Of a DNA stretch of 64,000 bases, positions 9,536 to 18,012 are shown piece after piece; positions within the stretch are counted from its first letter, which is position 1, and every line of letters begins with the position of its first letter. The DNA comes from Erysipelotrichaceae bacterium 66202529 (GTDB taxonomy: Bacteria > Bacillota_I > Bacilli_A > Erysipelotrichales > Erysipelotrichaceae). The position numbers and the translations under genes are program-made. The DNA is taken from NCBI GenBank assembly GCA_017161075.1, contig CP046174.1:2542001-2606000 (forward strand). Reading direction: 5' to 3'. Below the pieces are notes generated by a model. It was not told the DNA's origin, ran no database searches, and saw only the letters and a list, made by a program, of their open reading frames with translations.

Positions 9536-9961
9536 TTATTTCTTTTCAATTTTTGTTTGTGTTGCAGTATACTCCGTATTAGAACCGACTACCTTAATAG
9601 TGCATGAATCTATTTTTTTACTACTAACCTCACATGAAATAGAAGTCATCGCTCCGTCAGCATTAGGTTTCAGACCAAGTTCCTCATTAACTTTAGTAGC
9701 AAAACCTTCATCTTTCGTAATTCCATTTAAAGCAACGTCATCAGCACCTGGATGCTCCCCTATATAGCTCGTAGTATAAGACTGTGCCGCAATATATCCT
9801 GCTCTTACCTGAGACTGTACTTTTGTCTCCGCAGCTTCATTGATATACTTCATCACAGCTGGAACAGCCAATGCCATCAAAATACCGATAATAACCAAAA
9901 CAACGATGATTTCTACCAGCGTAAACCCTTTCTTGTTTTTCTTCAATTTCTTAACATTCAT
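9536..9961 (-). CDS. pilA: Major type IV pilin (PilA)
   Basis: 141 residues from ATG 9961 behind AAGGAGAAGAG. The prepilin signal is KKNKKGFTLVEIIVVLVIIGILMALAVPAVMKY: cleavage after Gly, Phe1, Glu5, then the long alpha-1 helix. The globular part is small, with two cysteines (SCEV and SCTI, ~18 residues apart) that could form a disulfide loop. It is the promoter-proximal gene of the operon and is followed directly by an attenuating terminator, as expected for the most abundant subunit. Confidence 0.93.
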   Translation of the reverse strand: MNVKKLKKNKKGFTLVEIIVVLVIIGILMALAVPAVMKYINEAAETKVQSQVRAGYIAAQSYTTSYIGEHPGADDVALNGITKDEGFATKVNEELGLKPNADGAMTSISCEVSSKKIDSCTIKVVGSNTEYTATQTKIEKK

Positions 9962-10203
9962 TTTTCTCTTCTCCTTTTTTTGCAGGCAATGTTTCACAAG
10001 TTATAATTTATGAAACAGGTGATTTTCAATGAAATCAGCCGTTTTTTTATGCGTTTTCAACATAAAAACATACATCATCACCTGTGAATGTAACTATTTC
10101 CCTATGTCCATAATAGTATAGGTTAATAGATATTCGAGGTATGAAAATGCAGCCTATATCTTCACAAAAGCCCCTTTAACATTACCTAATTATCAACATT
10201 TAT
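9962..10203 (-). promoter_or_regulatory. Long 5' leader of the pilus operon
   Basis: About 240 nt separate the candidate promoter from the pilin start. Two inverted repeats are visible: TGATTT/AAATCA near 10020-10038 and GTTTCA/TGAAAC near 9992-10018. I could not match a c-di-GMP-I or -II consensus by eye. The hairpin near 10020 is followed on the plus strand by GTTTTTTT and could also act as a plus-strand terminator. Confidence 0.4.
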
Positions 10204-10212
10204 ATTATAGCA
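10204..10212 (-). promoter_or_regulatory. Extended -10 promoter for the pilus operon
   Basis: TGCTATAAT on the minus strand is an extended -10 with a perfect TATAAT. The -35 region (TTATTT, 17 bases upstream) is weak, as is common with extended -10 promoters. It lies in the gene-free stretch 9962-10362. Confidence 0.6.
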
Positions 10213-10362
10213 TAAAAATGGTTAGAAAATAAGATTAGTGCACTTTTTCAGCAGAAAATCACATGCAATCTATATAACACACCCTTTTTGTGATACAAAT
10301 GTGATATTTGTCCTATGAGGCGCACCATCTTTCCTTTCTTTTATCTCAAAACCGTCATAAAA

Positions 10363-11097
10363 TCAGCGTCGTTTTAGCGTATACATACAAATACCAGCCG
10401 CTACTGCGACATTCAGAGATTCAAAGGTATCCATCTCAATATATACATGGGTATCCGCCAGATGTAAAACAGCATCGCTGACTCCGCTTCCCTCATTTCC
10501 AAACACAAGTGCAAATCGCTCAGATGCAGCGATATCATGAAGCGGTGTTGCGTTTCGCAAGGATGTTGCCAGAATACGGATGCCCTTACGCTTCAGCTCC
10601 TGCAGCATATCCACGACCTCTCCCCGTATTACCGGCACATGAAACAATGCCCCCTGTGTGGAGCGGATCACCTTTTCATTGTAAATATCACAGCTATGTG
10701 AGGATAACAACACTGCATCATATCCAAACGAAAGCGCAGAACGTATAATCGTCCCGACATTACCGGGATCCTGCACATTATCCAGCACAATAACACGCTC
10801 TCCATAATCAGCAGTATTGTACTGAGGCATGCGACAAACTGCCATAATCCATGTACCGGAGATACTGCTTTGCAGCTTCTTCAGAATTTCTGGGGTGACC
10901 TCATATACAGGATACTGCAGAAAGTCATGCCCTCGCCCGGCTTCCACAAGGATTGCCTCTACCAGTCCGGCCCTTGCCGCCTCCTCAATCAGATGCTCAC
11001 CTTCGACCAGAAATTTCTGATCCTTTTCCCGATGCTTCTTTTCCTTATATTTCGCCCACTGCTTTACCTTTGCATTTGTCAATGATGTAATTTCCAT
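10363..11097 (-). CDS. TrmH/SpoU-family RNA 2'-O-methyltransferase (RlmB-like)
   Basis: 244 residues. An N-terminal L30e-like substrate domain (~1-90, VEGEHLIEEA) precedes a SPOUT knot domain with its three motifs: VIVLDNVQDPGNVGTIIRSA (~105), FALVFGNEGSGVSD (~195) and ESLNVAVAAGICMY near the C-terminus. Such enzymes methylate 23S rRNA or tRNA riboses with SAM; the exact nucleotide cannot be told from sequence alone. AAGGAGAGCAGT precedes the start. It is about 200 bp downstream of ileS and separated from it by a terminator. Confidence 0.9.
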   Translation of the reverse strand: MEITSLTNAKVKQWAKYKEKKHREKDQKFLVEGEHLIEEAARAGLVEAILVEAGRGHDFLQYPVYEVTPEILKKLQSSISGTWIMAVCRMPQYNTADYGERVIVLDNVQDPGNVGTIIRSALSFGYDAVLLSSHSCDIYNEKVIRSTQGALFHVPVIRGEVVDMLQELKRKGIRILATSLRNATPLHDIAASERFALVFGNEGSGVSDAVLHLADTHVYIEMDTFESLNVAVAAGICMYTLKRR

Positions 11098-11237
11098 ACT
11101 GCTCTCCTTATTCTATAACCAAATGATGTACACAAACTGTCCTACTGTCATTTCTTCTTATACAGCCTCTGTTATTGTACTGTATTTTTGACCGCATTTC
11201 CATAGAAAACAGCAGTCACTTCATAAAATACAAAAAA

Positions 11238-11264
11238 GACAGACGAATTTGCATTTCGCCTGTC
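11238..11264 (-). terminator. Rho-independent terminator of ileS
   Basis: On the minus strand GACAGGCGAAAT / ATTCGTCTGTC form a long stem with a short loop, followed by TTTTTTG. It begins about 35 bases after the ileS stop. Confidence 0.9.
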
Positions 11265-11297
11265 AAATATTTATATCAAATATGGTAGGTAAACCAC

Positions 11298-14024
11298 TTA
11301 TTTCAACACGTCTGCACAACGCGCACACAGACCGTCTTCCGCATCAGAATCTGTAATATTCCAACATCTTGGGCAAAGCACACCTTCGCACTTCTCTACC
11401 GCAACCTGACAAGCCTCATACTGCTTCAGCTCATCCACAGAGAAGCTGACCTTTGATACAATCAGCCACTGGTTGAATTGAGAACCGCACAGCTTTTCAA
11501 TCAATGCACGATCTTCATCACTCACATTTACGATAACATGTGCCTCCAGGGACTTTCCAATCACCTTATCCGCACGTGCTTCCTCCAATGCCTTGAAAAT
11601 ATCCTGACGCAGTGCCATCATGCGCTCCATATCTGCTTTGATTTCCTCCGCATGCTCAATATCCAAAGCCTTTGCAAAGCGGCCCAGGTGAATGCTGTCT
11701 GCCTCAGTATGGAAGAAGTCATTGACCTCCTCACAGGTATGAACAAGAATCGGTGCCCACAGACGTACCAGCACATTGATGGCGTGCCACAGCACGGTCT
11801 GTACCTGACGTCTTCTTAAAGAATCCTTCTTTTCGATGTACAGGATATCCTTTGTATAATCCATATAATATGCAGACAGCTCATTTGTCATCAGATTGCT
11901 CAGCATATTGGTGATATCCGCAAAACGGTACTCCTTATATGCCTTTACTGCCTTTTCATTCACTTCATTTAACAGTACTAAAATATACTGATCCAGCTCT
12001 GGCAGCTCATAGATATCGACCAGATCGTCCTTTGTGAAATCCTCATCCGGATTTACATTGGCAAGCATGAAACGGAAGGTGTTGCGCACCTTGCGATACT
12101 GCTCACTGATCTGCTTCAGGATTTCATCTGACATACTGCAATCTGCCTGATAATCCACACTTGTTGCCCATAAACGCAGAATATCCGCACCGTACTTCTT
12201 TGTGATTTCTCCCGGGGCAACCGCATTCCACTGTGATTTGCTCATCTTCACGCCCTTGCCATCCATAACAAAGCCATGACTCAGCACCTGCTTGTATGGA
12301 GAATGTCCGTGTACTGCTGTACCGATAATCAAGGAGGAGTTGAACCATCCGCGATACTGATCGCTTCCCTCAAAATACAGATCCGCAGGATAGCCTAAAC
12401 CGCGTTCCATCATAGCACCGGTATGGGAGCTTCCGGAATCAAACCATACATCCATCGTATCTGTTTCCTTACGGAATTCCCCGTTTGGAGAGCCTGTATG
12501 GGTATAGCCTTCTGGCAGCAGCTCCTTTGCTTCCTTCTCAAACCAAATATTGCTTCCATGCTCGCGGAACAGCTCAGCCACATGAGCAAATACAGCTTTA
12601 TCCATGATCGGTGTATCATCCTCCGCATAGAAAATCGGAATCGGTACACCCCACGCACGCTGACGGGAAATACACCAGTCCCCGCGATCCGCAATCATAT
12701 TGTGCATACGCTGCTGTCCCCACTTTGGAATCCAGTCCACGTTTGCGATTTCCGTAAGCAGCTGTTCACGGATTTTATCAATGGATGCAAACCACTGTGT
12801 CGTTGCACGGAAAATGATCGGTTTCTTGGTTCTCCAGTCATGCGGGTAGGAATGGGTGATAAACTCCAGCTTTAACAATGCGCCCAGCTCATCCAGTCTC
12901 TGTGTAACCGTCTTGTTGGCGTCATCGACATACTGTCCCTTCAGCCAGTCTCCGGCATCCTCCATCATACAGCCGTGCTCATCCACATTGCAATATGCAG
13001 GCAGACCGTACTTCTGTCCAATGAAGAAGTCATCCGCACCAAAGCCAGGTGCAGTATGTACACAGCCGGTACCGGCATCTGCCGTTACATGATCCCCCAG
13101 CATAACCAGGGATTCCCGATCATACAGCGGATGCTGACACGTAATCATTTCCAGCTCGCTTCCCTTGAAGGTTGCCAGCTTTTCTTTACGTTCTAATCCG
13201 AACTTTTCCCATAACGCATTGACCAGCTCTTCCAGAACGATCAGCTTACCCTTTTCGCTTTCCACAAGCGCATAGGTGTAATCCTTATTCAGACAGATAC
13301 CCAGGTTGGCAGGAATCGTCCACGGAGTCGTCGTCCAAATCACAAATGAGGTATCACTGTCAAGAACACCCTTGCCATCCTTGACCGGGAATTTTACGAA
13401 AATTGTCGGACTCTTGATATCCTTATACTCAATCTCAGCCTCTGCAAGTGCTGTCTCACTGGAAGGACTCCAGTATACCGGCTTCAGTCCCTTGTAAATC
13501 AGACCATCCAAAGCCATGGAAGCAAAGATTTCAATCTGATGGGCTTCAAAATCCTTTGTCAGTGTAATATATGGATGATCGTAATCACCAACAACACCCA
13601 GGGATAAGAATCCCTTCTTTTGACGCTCTACCTGTTCCAGTGCATAATCATAGCACAGCTTGCGGAAATCAGATAATTCCATTTCCTTGCGGTTATGCCC
13701 CAGCTTCTGAATTGCTGTTTCAATCGGTAAGCCGTGTGTATCCCAACCAGGGATATACGGTACCTTATAGCCAGCCATATAACGGTTTCGCACAATGACA
13801 TCCTTCAGGATTTTATTCAGGGCATGACCTAAATGGATATCCCCATTTGCATAGGGAGGCCCATCATGTAAAACAAATGCTTCACAGCCCTCACGGTTTT
13901 CCAGCATTTTCTCATAGATATCGCTTTCCTTCCAGCGTTTCTGAAAGCTCGGCTCCTTCGTCGGTAATTTTCCACGCATCTCAAATTTTGTTTTCGGCAT
14001 TAACAGTGTATCCTTGTATTCCAT
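11298..14024 (-). CDS. ileS: Isoleucyl-tRNA synthetase
   Basis: 908 residues. Charges tRNA-Ile. It has the class I signature HLGH (PPYANGDIHLGHAL, ~residue 60), the editing domain (WTTTPWTIPANLGI), KMSKS (GVKMSKSQWN) and a C-terminal zinc finger (CPRCWN ... CARC), i.e. the common bacterial type. Start 14024 is preferred over ATG 14030 because GGAGG is 8 rather than 2 bases away. Expression is set by the T-box leader directly upstream. Confidence 0.97.
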   Translation of the reverse strand: MEYKDTLLMPKTKFEMRGKLPTKEPSFQKRWKESDIYEKMLENREGCEAFVLHDGPPYANGDIHLGHALNKILKDVIVRNRYMAGYKVPYIPGWDTHGLPIETAIQKLGHNRKEMELSDFRKLCYDYALEQVERQKKGFLSLGVVGDYDHPYITLTKDFEAHQIEIFASMALDGLIYKGLKPVYWSPSSETALAEAEIEYKDIKSPTIFVKFPVKDGKGVLDSDTSFVIWTTTPWTIPANLGICLNKDYTYALVESEKGKLIVLEELVNALWEKFGLERKEKLATFKGSELEMITCQHPLYDRESLVMLGDHVTADAGTGCVHTAPGFGADDFFIGQKYGLPAYCNVDEHGCMMEDAGDWLKGQYVDDANKTVTQRLDELGALLKLEFITHSYPHDWRTKKPIIFRATTQWFASIDKIREQLLTEIANVDWIPKWGQQRMHNMIADRGDWCISRQRAWGVPIPIFYAEDDTPIMDKAVFAHVAELFREHGSNIWFEKEAKELLPEGYTHTGSPNGEFRKETDTMDVWFDSGSSHTGAMMERGLGYPADLYFEGSDQYRGWFNSSLIIGTAVHGHSPYKQVLSHGFVMDGKGVKMSKSQWNAVAPGEITKKYGADILRLWATSVDYQADCSMSDEILKQISEQYRKVRNTFRFMLANVNPDEDFTKDDLVDIYELPELDQYILVLLNEVNEKAVKAYKEYRFADITNMLSNLMTNELSAYYMDYTKDILYIEKKDSLRRRQVQTVLWHAINVLVRLWAPILVHTCEEVNDFFHTEADSIHLGRFAKALDIEHAEEIKADMERMMALRQDIFKALEEARADKVIGKSLEAHVIVNVSDEDRALIEKLCGSQFNQWLIVSKVSFSVDELKQYEACQVAVEKCEGVLCPRCWNITDSDAEDGLCARCADVLK

Positions 14025-14043
14025 ATCCATATCCTCCTTTTAT

Positions 14044-14270
14044 GAAAAAAAGACGCCTTCTATCTAAGGACGTCTTATAACGCGGTACCACCTTAGTTCA
14101 CACGGATTCCATGTGCCCTCTGCTTATAACGACAAGTGTATCGTATTTCCCTACTGTATTCAGGAAATCTGCTCCAAAGTGATATTTTCCATACCTCTCG
14201 TACCGGCTTCCACCAGCCGCCGGCTCTCTGTAACTCCCTGTACGAAAACGTGTCTTTATCATCGCATTTC
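14044..14270 (-). promoter_or_regulatory. T-box leader (Ile-specific) controlling ileS
   Basis: The conserved T-box AAGGTGGTACCGCG is at 14081-14094. It is followed by the terminator AAGACGtCCTT/AAGGCGTCTT with a T-run (14044-14076), which the T-box can convert to an antiterminator. Upstream is Stem I with the apical-loop-like GGCTGGTGGAAGCC region. A specifier ATC followed by A lies at 14181-14183 inside a GGAAA/TTTCC stem, matching Ile. Uncharged tRNA-Ile should stabilise antitermination. The leader begins right at the divIVA stop. Confidence 0.95.
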
Positions 14271-14733
14271 AAATTTCTTTTTTTAATAAATCAAGATCCG
14301 GTATTTCCGGCGTCTCAAAATCGTCCAAAGCCTGTGTGATTTTTTGCAGCTCCTTACGCATGCTTCCCTTCAGATCGTTCGCCTCGTCCCCAAGACGTGC
14401 CACCTCCATAAGAATTCCGCGTGCCATCATCAGCGCTTCCTTCACAATGGCATCAGCGTTGCGGTGTGCCGTATCGACAATCATGTTTGCTTCCTTCATC
14501 GCCATGCGTGTCATTTCATCAGCGGCTTTTTCCTTAACCTCGAGATTTTCACTGACATCACGATACCGTGACTCCAGCTCCTGATATTCTCTTGTCAGCT
14601 CCTCTTTCAGTAAGTTAGCTTTTTCCAGTTTTTTCTGGAGGCTTTCCATCTGCAGCTTCTGTGTCTGAATGTAATCCTCCACCTGATAGCGATTATATCC
14701 ATTTTTCATTGTATCAAATGCGTATCTGTCCAT
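14269..14733 (-). CDS. divIVA: DivIVA-family cell division/polar protein
   Basis: 154 residues from ATG 14733 (MDRYAFDTMKNGYNRYQVEDYI) behind AGGAGAGGGATT. The N-terminal lipid-binding domain has the F..M..GY...QVDxF-type pattern. Two coiled-coil stretches follow (~25-70 and ~80-135). It marks curved membranes at division sites and poles. It overlaps nothing but follows ylmH by 14 bases; sepF-ylmH-divIVA is the standard end of the Firmicute division cluster. Confidence 0.92.
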   Translation of the reverse strand: MDRYAFDTMKNGYNRYQVEDYIQTQKLQMESLQKKLEKANLLKEELTREYQELESRYRDVSENLEVKEKAADEMTRMAMKEANMIVDTAHRNADAIVKEALMMARGILMEVARLGDEANDLKGSMRKELQKITQALDDFETPEIPDLDLLKKEI

Positions 14734-14747
14734 AATCCCTCTCCTAT

Positions 14748-15500
14748 TCACTGATACATGCCAACCTCAATGACAAGATTTCCCTTTTTTGTTTCCTTCA
14801 CAACCTCTTTCAGCTGGAATCTTCCATGTCCGCGAATGGAAATAACACAAGTATTATCGCACAAATGAGATGTTTGTTCAAGTACTACATGATTAACTTT
14901 TACCTGTCCTGCACGGATGCATGCCGCTGCCTTTGCACGGCTCATGTTGGAAAGAGCGGACACCAGTGTATCCAAACGCAGGGAGGAGACAATCAGCGTT
15001 TTATATGCGATATCCGGCTCATAGCTGATCACCTCATCGCTTTCCTCCAGTTGAATCTTACATCTGCGTATCTTTGTCAGATTCGCACACAAATAATTAC
15101 CGATATCTGGATCTACAAACATATGCACCGTATTCTGATCCACGATGAGATCTCCGGTTTTCTCACGCTCGATGCCAAGATGCATCAGGGCGCCCAGCAC
15201 ATCGCGGTGCGTGATCTGTCCAAAGCTGGAGGAAATATTTGCTTTGACATGCAGGATAGGAATTTCCACATCCTCCTCCCAGGGAAGAAACGCAAGCCGG
15301 CAGCGTTCAGCCTGCGCATAACCGCCCTGTTTGCGATACAGAATCCGGTGTCCGCAAAAGCGTTCTGCAATCTGTATCTGATCAGGCGAAAAAAAGGGTG
15401 TAACAACAATCCGATTCCAGCGCTCCATGCGATCAATCTGATCCTGAAGCCGCCGAACGAATTCCTCGTTACCCCGGTAATGCTCAATTGCGACAGTCAA
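14748..15500 (-). CDS. ylmH: YlmH, S4-domain RNA-binding protein of the division cluster
   Basis: 250 residues with a TTG start at 15500 (GAGGAAG 11 bases upstream), 3 bases after sepF. The C-terminal S4 domain is clear (RLDTLVSALSNMSRAKAAACIRAGQVKVNHVV, ~residues 174-206). The N-terminal ~165 residues match the YlmH fold (FFSPDQIQIAERF). YlmH is described as a ribosome-associated quality-control factor in Bacillus. Start choice is less certain than for the neighbours. Confidence 0.9.
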   Translation of the reverse strand: MTVAIEHYRGNEEFVRRLQDQIDRMERWNRIVVTPFFSPDQIQIAERFCGHRILYRKQGGYAQAERCRLAFLPWEEDVEIPILHVKANISSSFGQITHRDVLGALMHLGIEREKTGDLIVDQNTVHMFVDPDIGNYLCANLTKIRRCKIQLEESDEVISYEPDIAYKTLIVSSLRLDTLVSALSNMSRAKAAACIRAGQVKVNHVVLEQTSHLCDNTCVISIRGHGRFQLKEVVKETKKGNLVIEVGMYQ

Positions 15501-15503
15501 CGT

Positions 15504-15905
15504 TTAGTCTTCCTCGCTTGCGTCAAGGCTGATTTCTCCATGTACCGCCACGCTGCGCGGTGTACACAGAATCACATTATGTCCGATTTTCTGAATACTT
15601 CCATCCAGAGCGAAGATTACACCGGTTAAAAAATCAATGGTACGCTGTGCATAATCACGCTGCAGTTTATGCAGATTGACGACAGCCGCCTTATTTTCTT
15701 TCAGCCGTTTGGCGATTTCTTCTGACTCATCAAAGGAACGAGGCTCAAAAAGAACCATTTTCGTATCGGTTGGCAAGTGATTCACTTTTGATTTCGGTCT
15801 TTCATATTCGGAAATAGAAGGCGTATCTTCTTCCTGTTCTACTTCTAAAACGTCATCTTCATCCATTGGCGCTATAAATTCTTTGAATTTCTGACTGATG
15901 CTCAT
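15504..15905 (-). CDS. sepF: SepF, FtsZ-membrane tethering protein
   Basis: 133 residues from ATG 15905 (MSISQKFKEFIAPMDEDD) behind AGGAGGG. It has an N-terminal amphipathic membrane-targeting helix, an acidic linker (~18-50) and a SepF core (VVNLHKLQRDYAQRTIDFLTGVIFALDGSIQKIG). Length and order (sepF-ylmH-divIVA) are typical. No ylmD/E/ylmG genes are interposed. Confidence 0.93.
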   Translation of the reverse strand: MSISQKFKEFIAPMDEDDVLEVEQEEDTPSISEYERPKSKVNHLPTDTKMVLFEPRSFDESEEIAKRLKENKAAVVNLHKLQRDYAQRTIDFLTGVIFALDGSIQKIGHNVILCTPRSVAVHGEISLDASEED

Positions 15906-15933
15906 GTACGCGTCCCTCCTATACATTACGTAT

Positions 15934-15942
15934 ATTCTAGCA
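15934..15942 (-). promoter_or_regulatory. Extended -10 promoter for sepF-ylmH-divIVA
   Basis: TGCTAGAAT on the minus strand lies about 28 bases upstream of the sepF start, immediately after the upstream terminator. No strong -35 is visible. Confidence 0.5.
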
Positions 15943-15943
15943 C

Positions 15944-15971
15944 AAAAACCCCTTTATAAAAAGGGATTTTT
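15944..15971 (-). terminator. Terminator of the sigG-ylmC unit
   Basis: Stem CCCTTTTT/AAAGGGG with flanking A5/T5 runs on both sides, so it can work in either direction. It isolates the sporulation genes upstream from the division genes. Confidence 0.8.
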
Positions 15972-16032
15972 CATGAAATTTATACAAGTCACACAATCTG
16001 TTTCAAAAGGCTGCATATTTGTAACAATTTTA

Positions 16033-16278
16033 TCAGCACCGAAATTTCACAAGAATCACATCTCCGGAAATATTTTCAATTTCCTGGGTTGGTATCTCGA
16101 TTTCATCACAGGGAAAGAACCAGGGAAACAGCTTTTTGACGATCGGCTGTGTGGGATGTACAAATATGGAATGTATAACATAGGTACAGGGATCAAATTC
16201 CACATCATTCACAAGACCGATCATGCTGCCATCCATTACATTGATAACCTGTCTGCCGCATATATCCGTATATTTCAC
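16033..16278 (-). CDS. YlmC/YmxH-family sporulation protein (PRC-barrel)
   Basis: 81 residues with GTG start 16278 (AGGTG six bases upstream); GTG 16287 is an alternative adding three residues. The YlmC/YmxH pattern is visible: D-I-CGRQVINVMDGSMIGLVNDVEFD, a small PRC-barrel. In Bacillus and Clostridium this family lies next to sigG, as here (about 47 bp downstream). Molecular function is unknown. Confidence 0.85.
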   Translation of the reverse strand: MKYTDICGRQVINVMDGSMIGLVNDVEFDPCTYVIHSIFVHPTQPIVKKLFPWFFPCDEIEIPTQEIENISGDVILVKFRC

Positions 16279-16325
16279 TTCTATCACCTGTTTCAGTATA
16301 TGTATTTCAGGAATAAATGTGAACC

Positions 16326-17105
16326 TTAGGAATCAAATTCTTTTTTCAATACAGCGATGGCATTTTTTTCCAGCCGTGACACTTGTGCCTGTGAGATACC
16401 TAGTTCTCCGGCAATTTCTGTCTGTGTCATATCCTGATAGTAGCGCTTCTGAATAATGTCCAGCTCCTTTCCCTTCAGTCTTTTCAGGCTGCGCTTGAGT
16501 GCCATAATGTTATTGAGATGCTCGATTTCATCCTTATCATCCTTGATCTGATCTAGCAGAAACAATTCATCACCATCAGAATTGTATACCGGTTCAAATA
16601 TAGATAATACACTTTGTGTGGAATCCAGCGCATCCACAACATCCTTTTCCTTGACCTCCAGCTGCTCAGCTAGCCAGGCTATTGTTGGCTCCTTCTGATT
16701 CTTATGTACATATTCCTCCTTCAGCTTGAATGCACGATAGGCCAGATCCTTTAAATGACGGGATACCCGTATAACCTGATTATCCCGCAGATAGCGTTTG
16801 ATCTCACCCATGATCATCGGAACCGCATAGGTGGAAAAGCGCACTTCATGCTTCAGATCAAAGTTGTCGATAGATTTCACCAGACCGATACAGCCTACCT
16901 GAAACAAATCGTCCATATTTTCACAGCGGTTGGAAAAGCGCTGTACGATGGACAGAACAAGCTTCAGATTGCCGTTGATCAGCGTTTCCTTTGCCTGCTC
17001 ATCACCCTGCTGTAATTGTACAAACAGCTCTTTCATTTCCGCATTTGTCAAAACCTTTAGCTGCGCGGTGTTGATACCGCTTATTTCTACTTTATAACGA
17101 CTCAT
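16326..17105 (-). CDS. sigG: Late forespore sigma factor SigG
   Basis: 259 residues. Sigma-70 regions 2 (DDLFQVGCIGLVKSIDNFDLKHEVRFSTYAVPMIMGEIKRYLRDN), 3 (RHLKDLAYRAFKLKEEY) and 4 (KELDIIQKRYYQDMTQTEIAGELGISQAQVSRLEKNA) are all intact. The N-terminal MSRYKVEISGINT segment is characteristic of SigG rather than SigF. AGGAGGCAAAGAGC precedes the start. It lies downstream of spoIIGA-sigE, in the classical Firmicute order, but has its own forespore promoter. Confidence 0.97.
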   Translation of the reverse strand: MSRYKVEISGINTAQLKVLTNAEMKELFVQLQQGDEQAKETLINGNLKLVLSIVQRFSNRCENMDDLFQVGCIGLVKSIDNFDLKHEVRFSTYAVPMIMGEIKRYLRDNQVIRVSRHLKDLAYRAFKLKEEYVHKNQKEPTIAWLAEQLEVKEKDVVDALDSTQSVLSIFEPVYNSDGDELFLLDQIKDDKDEIEHLNNIMALKRSLKRLKGKELDIIQKRYYQDMTQTEIAGELGISQAQVSRLEKNAIAVLKKEFDS

Positions 17106-17136
17106 ATGCTCTTTGCCTCCTAGTGTCTGTACTAGC

Positions 17137-17165
17137 AGTGTGCCCGAGCACTTTCTTTGTTATGC
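17137..17165 (-). promoter_or_regulatory. SigF-type forespore promoter of sigG
   Basis: GCATA, 15-base spacer, GGGCACACT on the minus strand. This matches the SigF consensus (GYATA, ~15-16, GGNNANANT) at every defined position. The -10 ends 32 bases before the sigG ATG. It agrees with known SigF-dependent transcription of sigG in Bacillus. Confidence 0.8.
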
Positions 17166-17231
17166 GTGCGTCGCTTCAGCTTTTCCTGTAAGTAATTGGA
17201 AGGAAATCAGCCTTGACAAATGTAAAATAAA

Positions 17232-17262
17232 AGCAGTCTGTGTCATGCTTAGACAGACTGCT
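17232..17262 (-). terminator. Terminator of spoIIGA-sigE
   Basis: AGCAGTCTGT/ACAGACTGCT 10-bp perfect stem with an 11-base loop, followed by TTTATTTT on the minus strand, about 50 bases after the sigE stop. Confidence 0.9.
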
Positions 17263-17308
17263 TCAAAGATACTGCAGATTGTTCATTTTTTATCCGATGC
17301 TTATGCGG

Positions 17309-18007
17309 CTACTGGGAATTTTTCATCTGCACCTTCAGCTTTGCGATAATACGTTTTTCCAGACGGGATATATACGACTGGGAAATGCCGAGACGCTTGG
17401 CGATATCCTTCTGTGTCAGCTCCTCGTGCTGAATACCGTAGCGCATCTGCAAAATCTGGCGTTCCCTCTCCTTCAGTGTGGACATTGCCTCCAGCAGCTC
17501 CCGCTTGTTTTCCTTTTTTTCAAATTCCTTGGTAACGACATCATCATCCGTTCCCAATATATCCGAAAGCAGCAGTTCATTGCCGTCATAGTCGATATTC
17601 AGCGGCTCATCGAAGCTGACCTCCACCTTACGACGGCTTTTCTTGCGCAGGAACATCAGAATTTCATTTTCTATGCAGCGGGAGGCATAGGTTACCAGCT
17701 TAATGTTTTTATCCCGTTTAAATGTATTGACTGCCTTAATCAGACCGATGCTGCCGATGCTGATCAGATCCTCCATAAAAATCGGATTTGTTTCATAGCG
17801 TTTCGCGATGTATACGACAAGGCGTAGATTGTGTTCAATCAACGTATTGCGCGCTTCCTCATCTCCGTTTTCCAGAGCAATCAGCGCCGCCAGCTCCTCC
17901 TCCTTGTCCAGCGGTTTGGGAAGTACATCATTTCCCTGGATGTAATAAACCTCCATGACATCCTGTTTGATAAATAAAAAGCGAATGAGTTGCAGCAGTT
18001 TTTTCAT
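17309..18007 (-). CDS. sigE: Early mother-cell sigma factor SigE (pro-form)
   Basis: 232 residues. An N-terminal hydrophobic pro-sequence ([25 protein letters not shown]) precedes sigma regions 2 ([20 protein letters not shown]) and 4 ([39 protein letters not shown]). The start at 18007 has GGGGTG six bases upstream; GTG/ATG codons at 18016-18010 are less well placed. The coding region starts inside the spoIIGA stop region, so the two are translationally coupled. SpoIIGA removes the pro-sequence. Confidence 0.97.
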   Translation of the reverse strand: MKKLLQLIRFLFIKQDVMEVYYIQGNDVLPKPLDKEEELAALIALENGDEEARNTLIEHNLRLVVYIAKRYETNPIFMEDLISIGSIGLIKAVNTFKRDKNIKLVTYASRCIENEILMFLRKKSRRKVEVSFDEPLNIDYDGNELLLSDILGTDDDVVTKEFEKKENKRELLEAMSTLKERERQILQMRYGIQHEELTQKDIAKRLGISQSYISRLEKRIIAKLKVQMKNSQ

Positions 18008-18012
18008 CATCA

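Noticed and set aside
1..9961. Competence (ComG) operon interpretation
   Set aside because: PilM/PilN/PilO-like genes, a tetracysteine PilB and a prepilin peptidase in the same unit fit a type IV pilus better than the shorter ComG set.
9962..10203. c-di-GMP riboswitch in the pilin leader
   Set aside because: I could not find the conserved core of class I or II by eye; only generic hairpins are visible.
14826..15629. 267-codon plus-strand frame opposite ylmH
   Set aside because: No ribosome site, composition of an antisense shadow, and the minus strand encodes a clear S4-domain protein.
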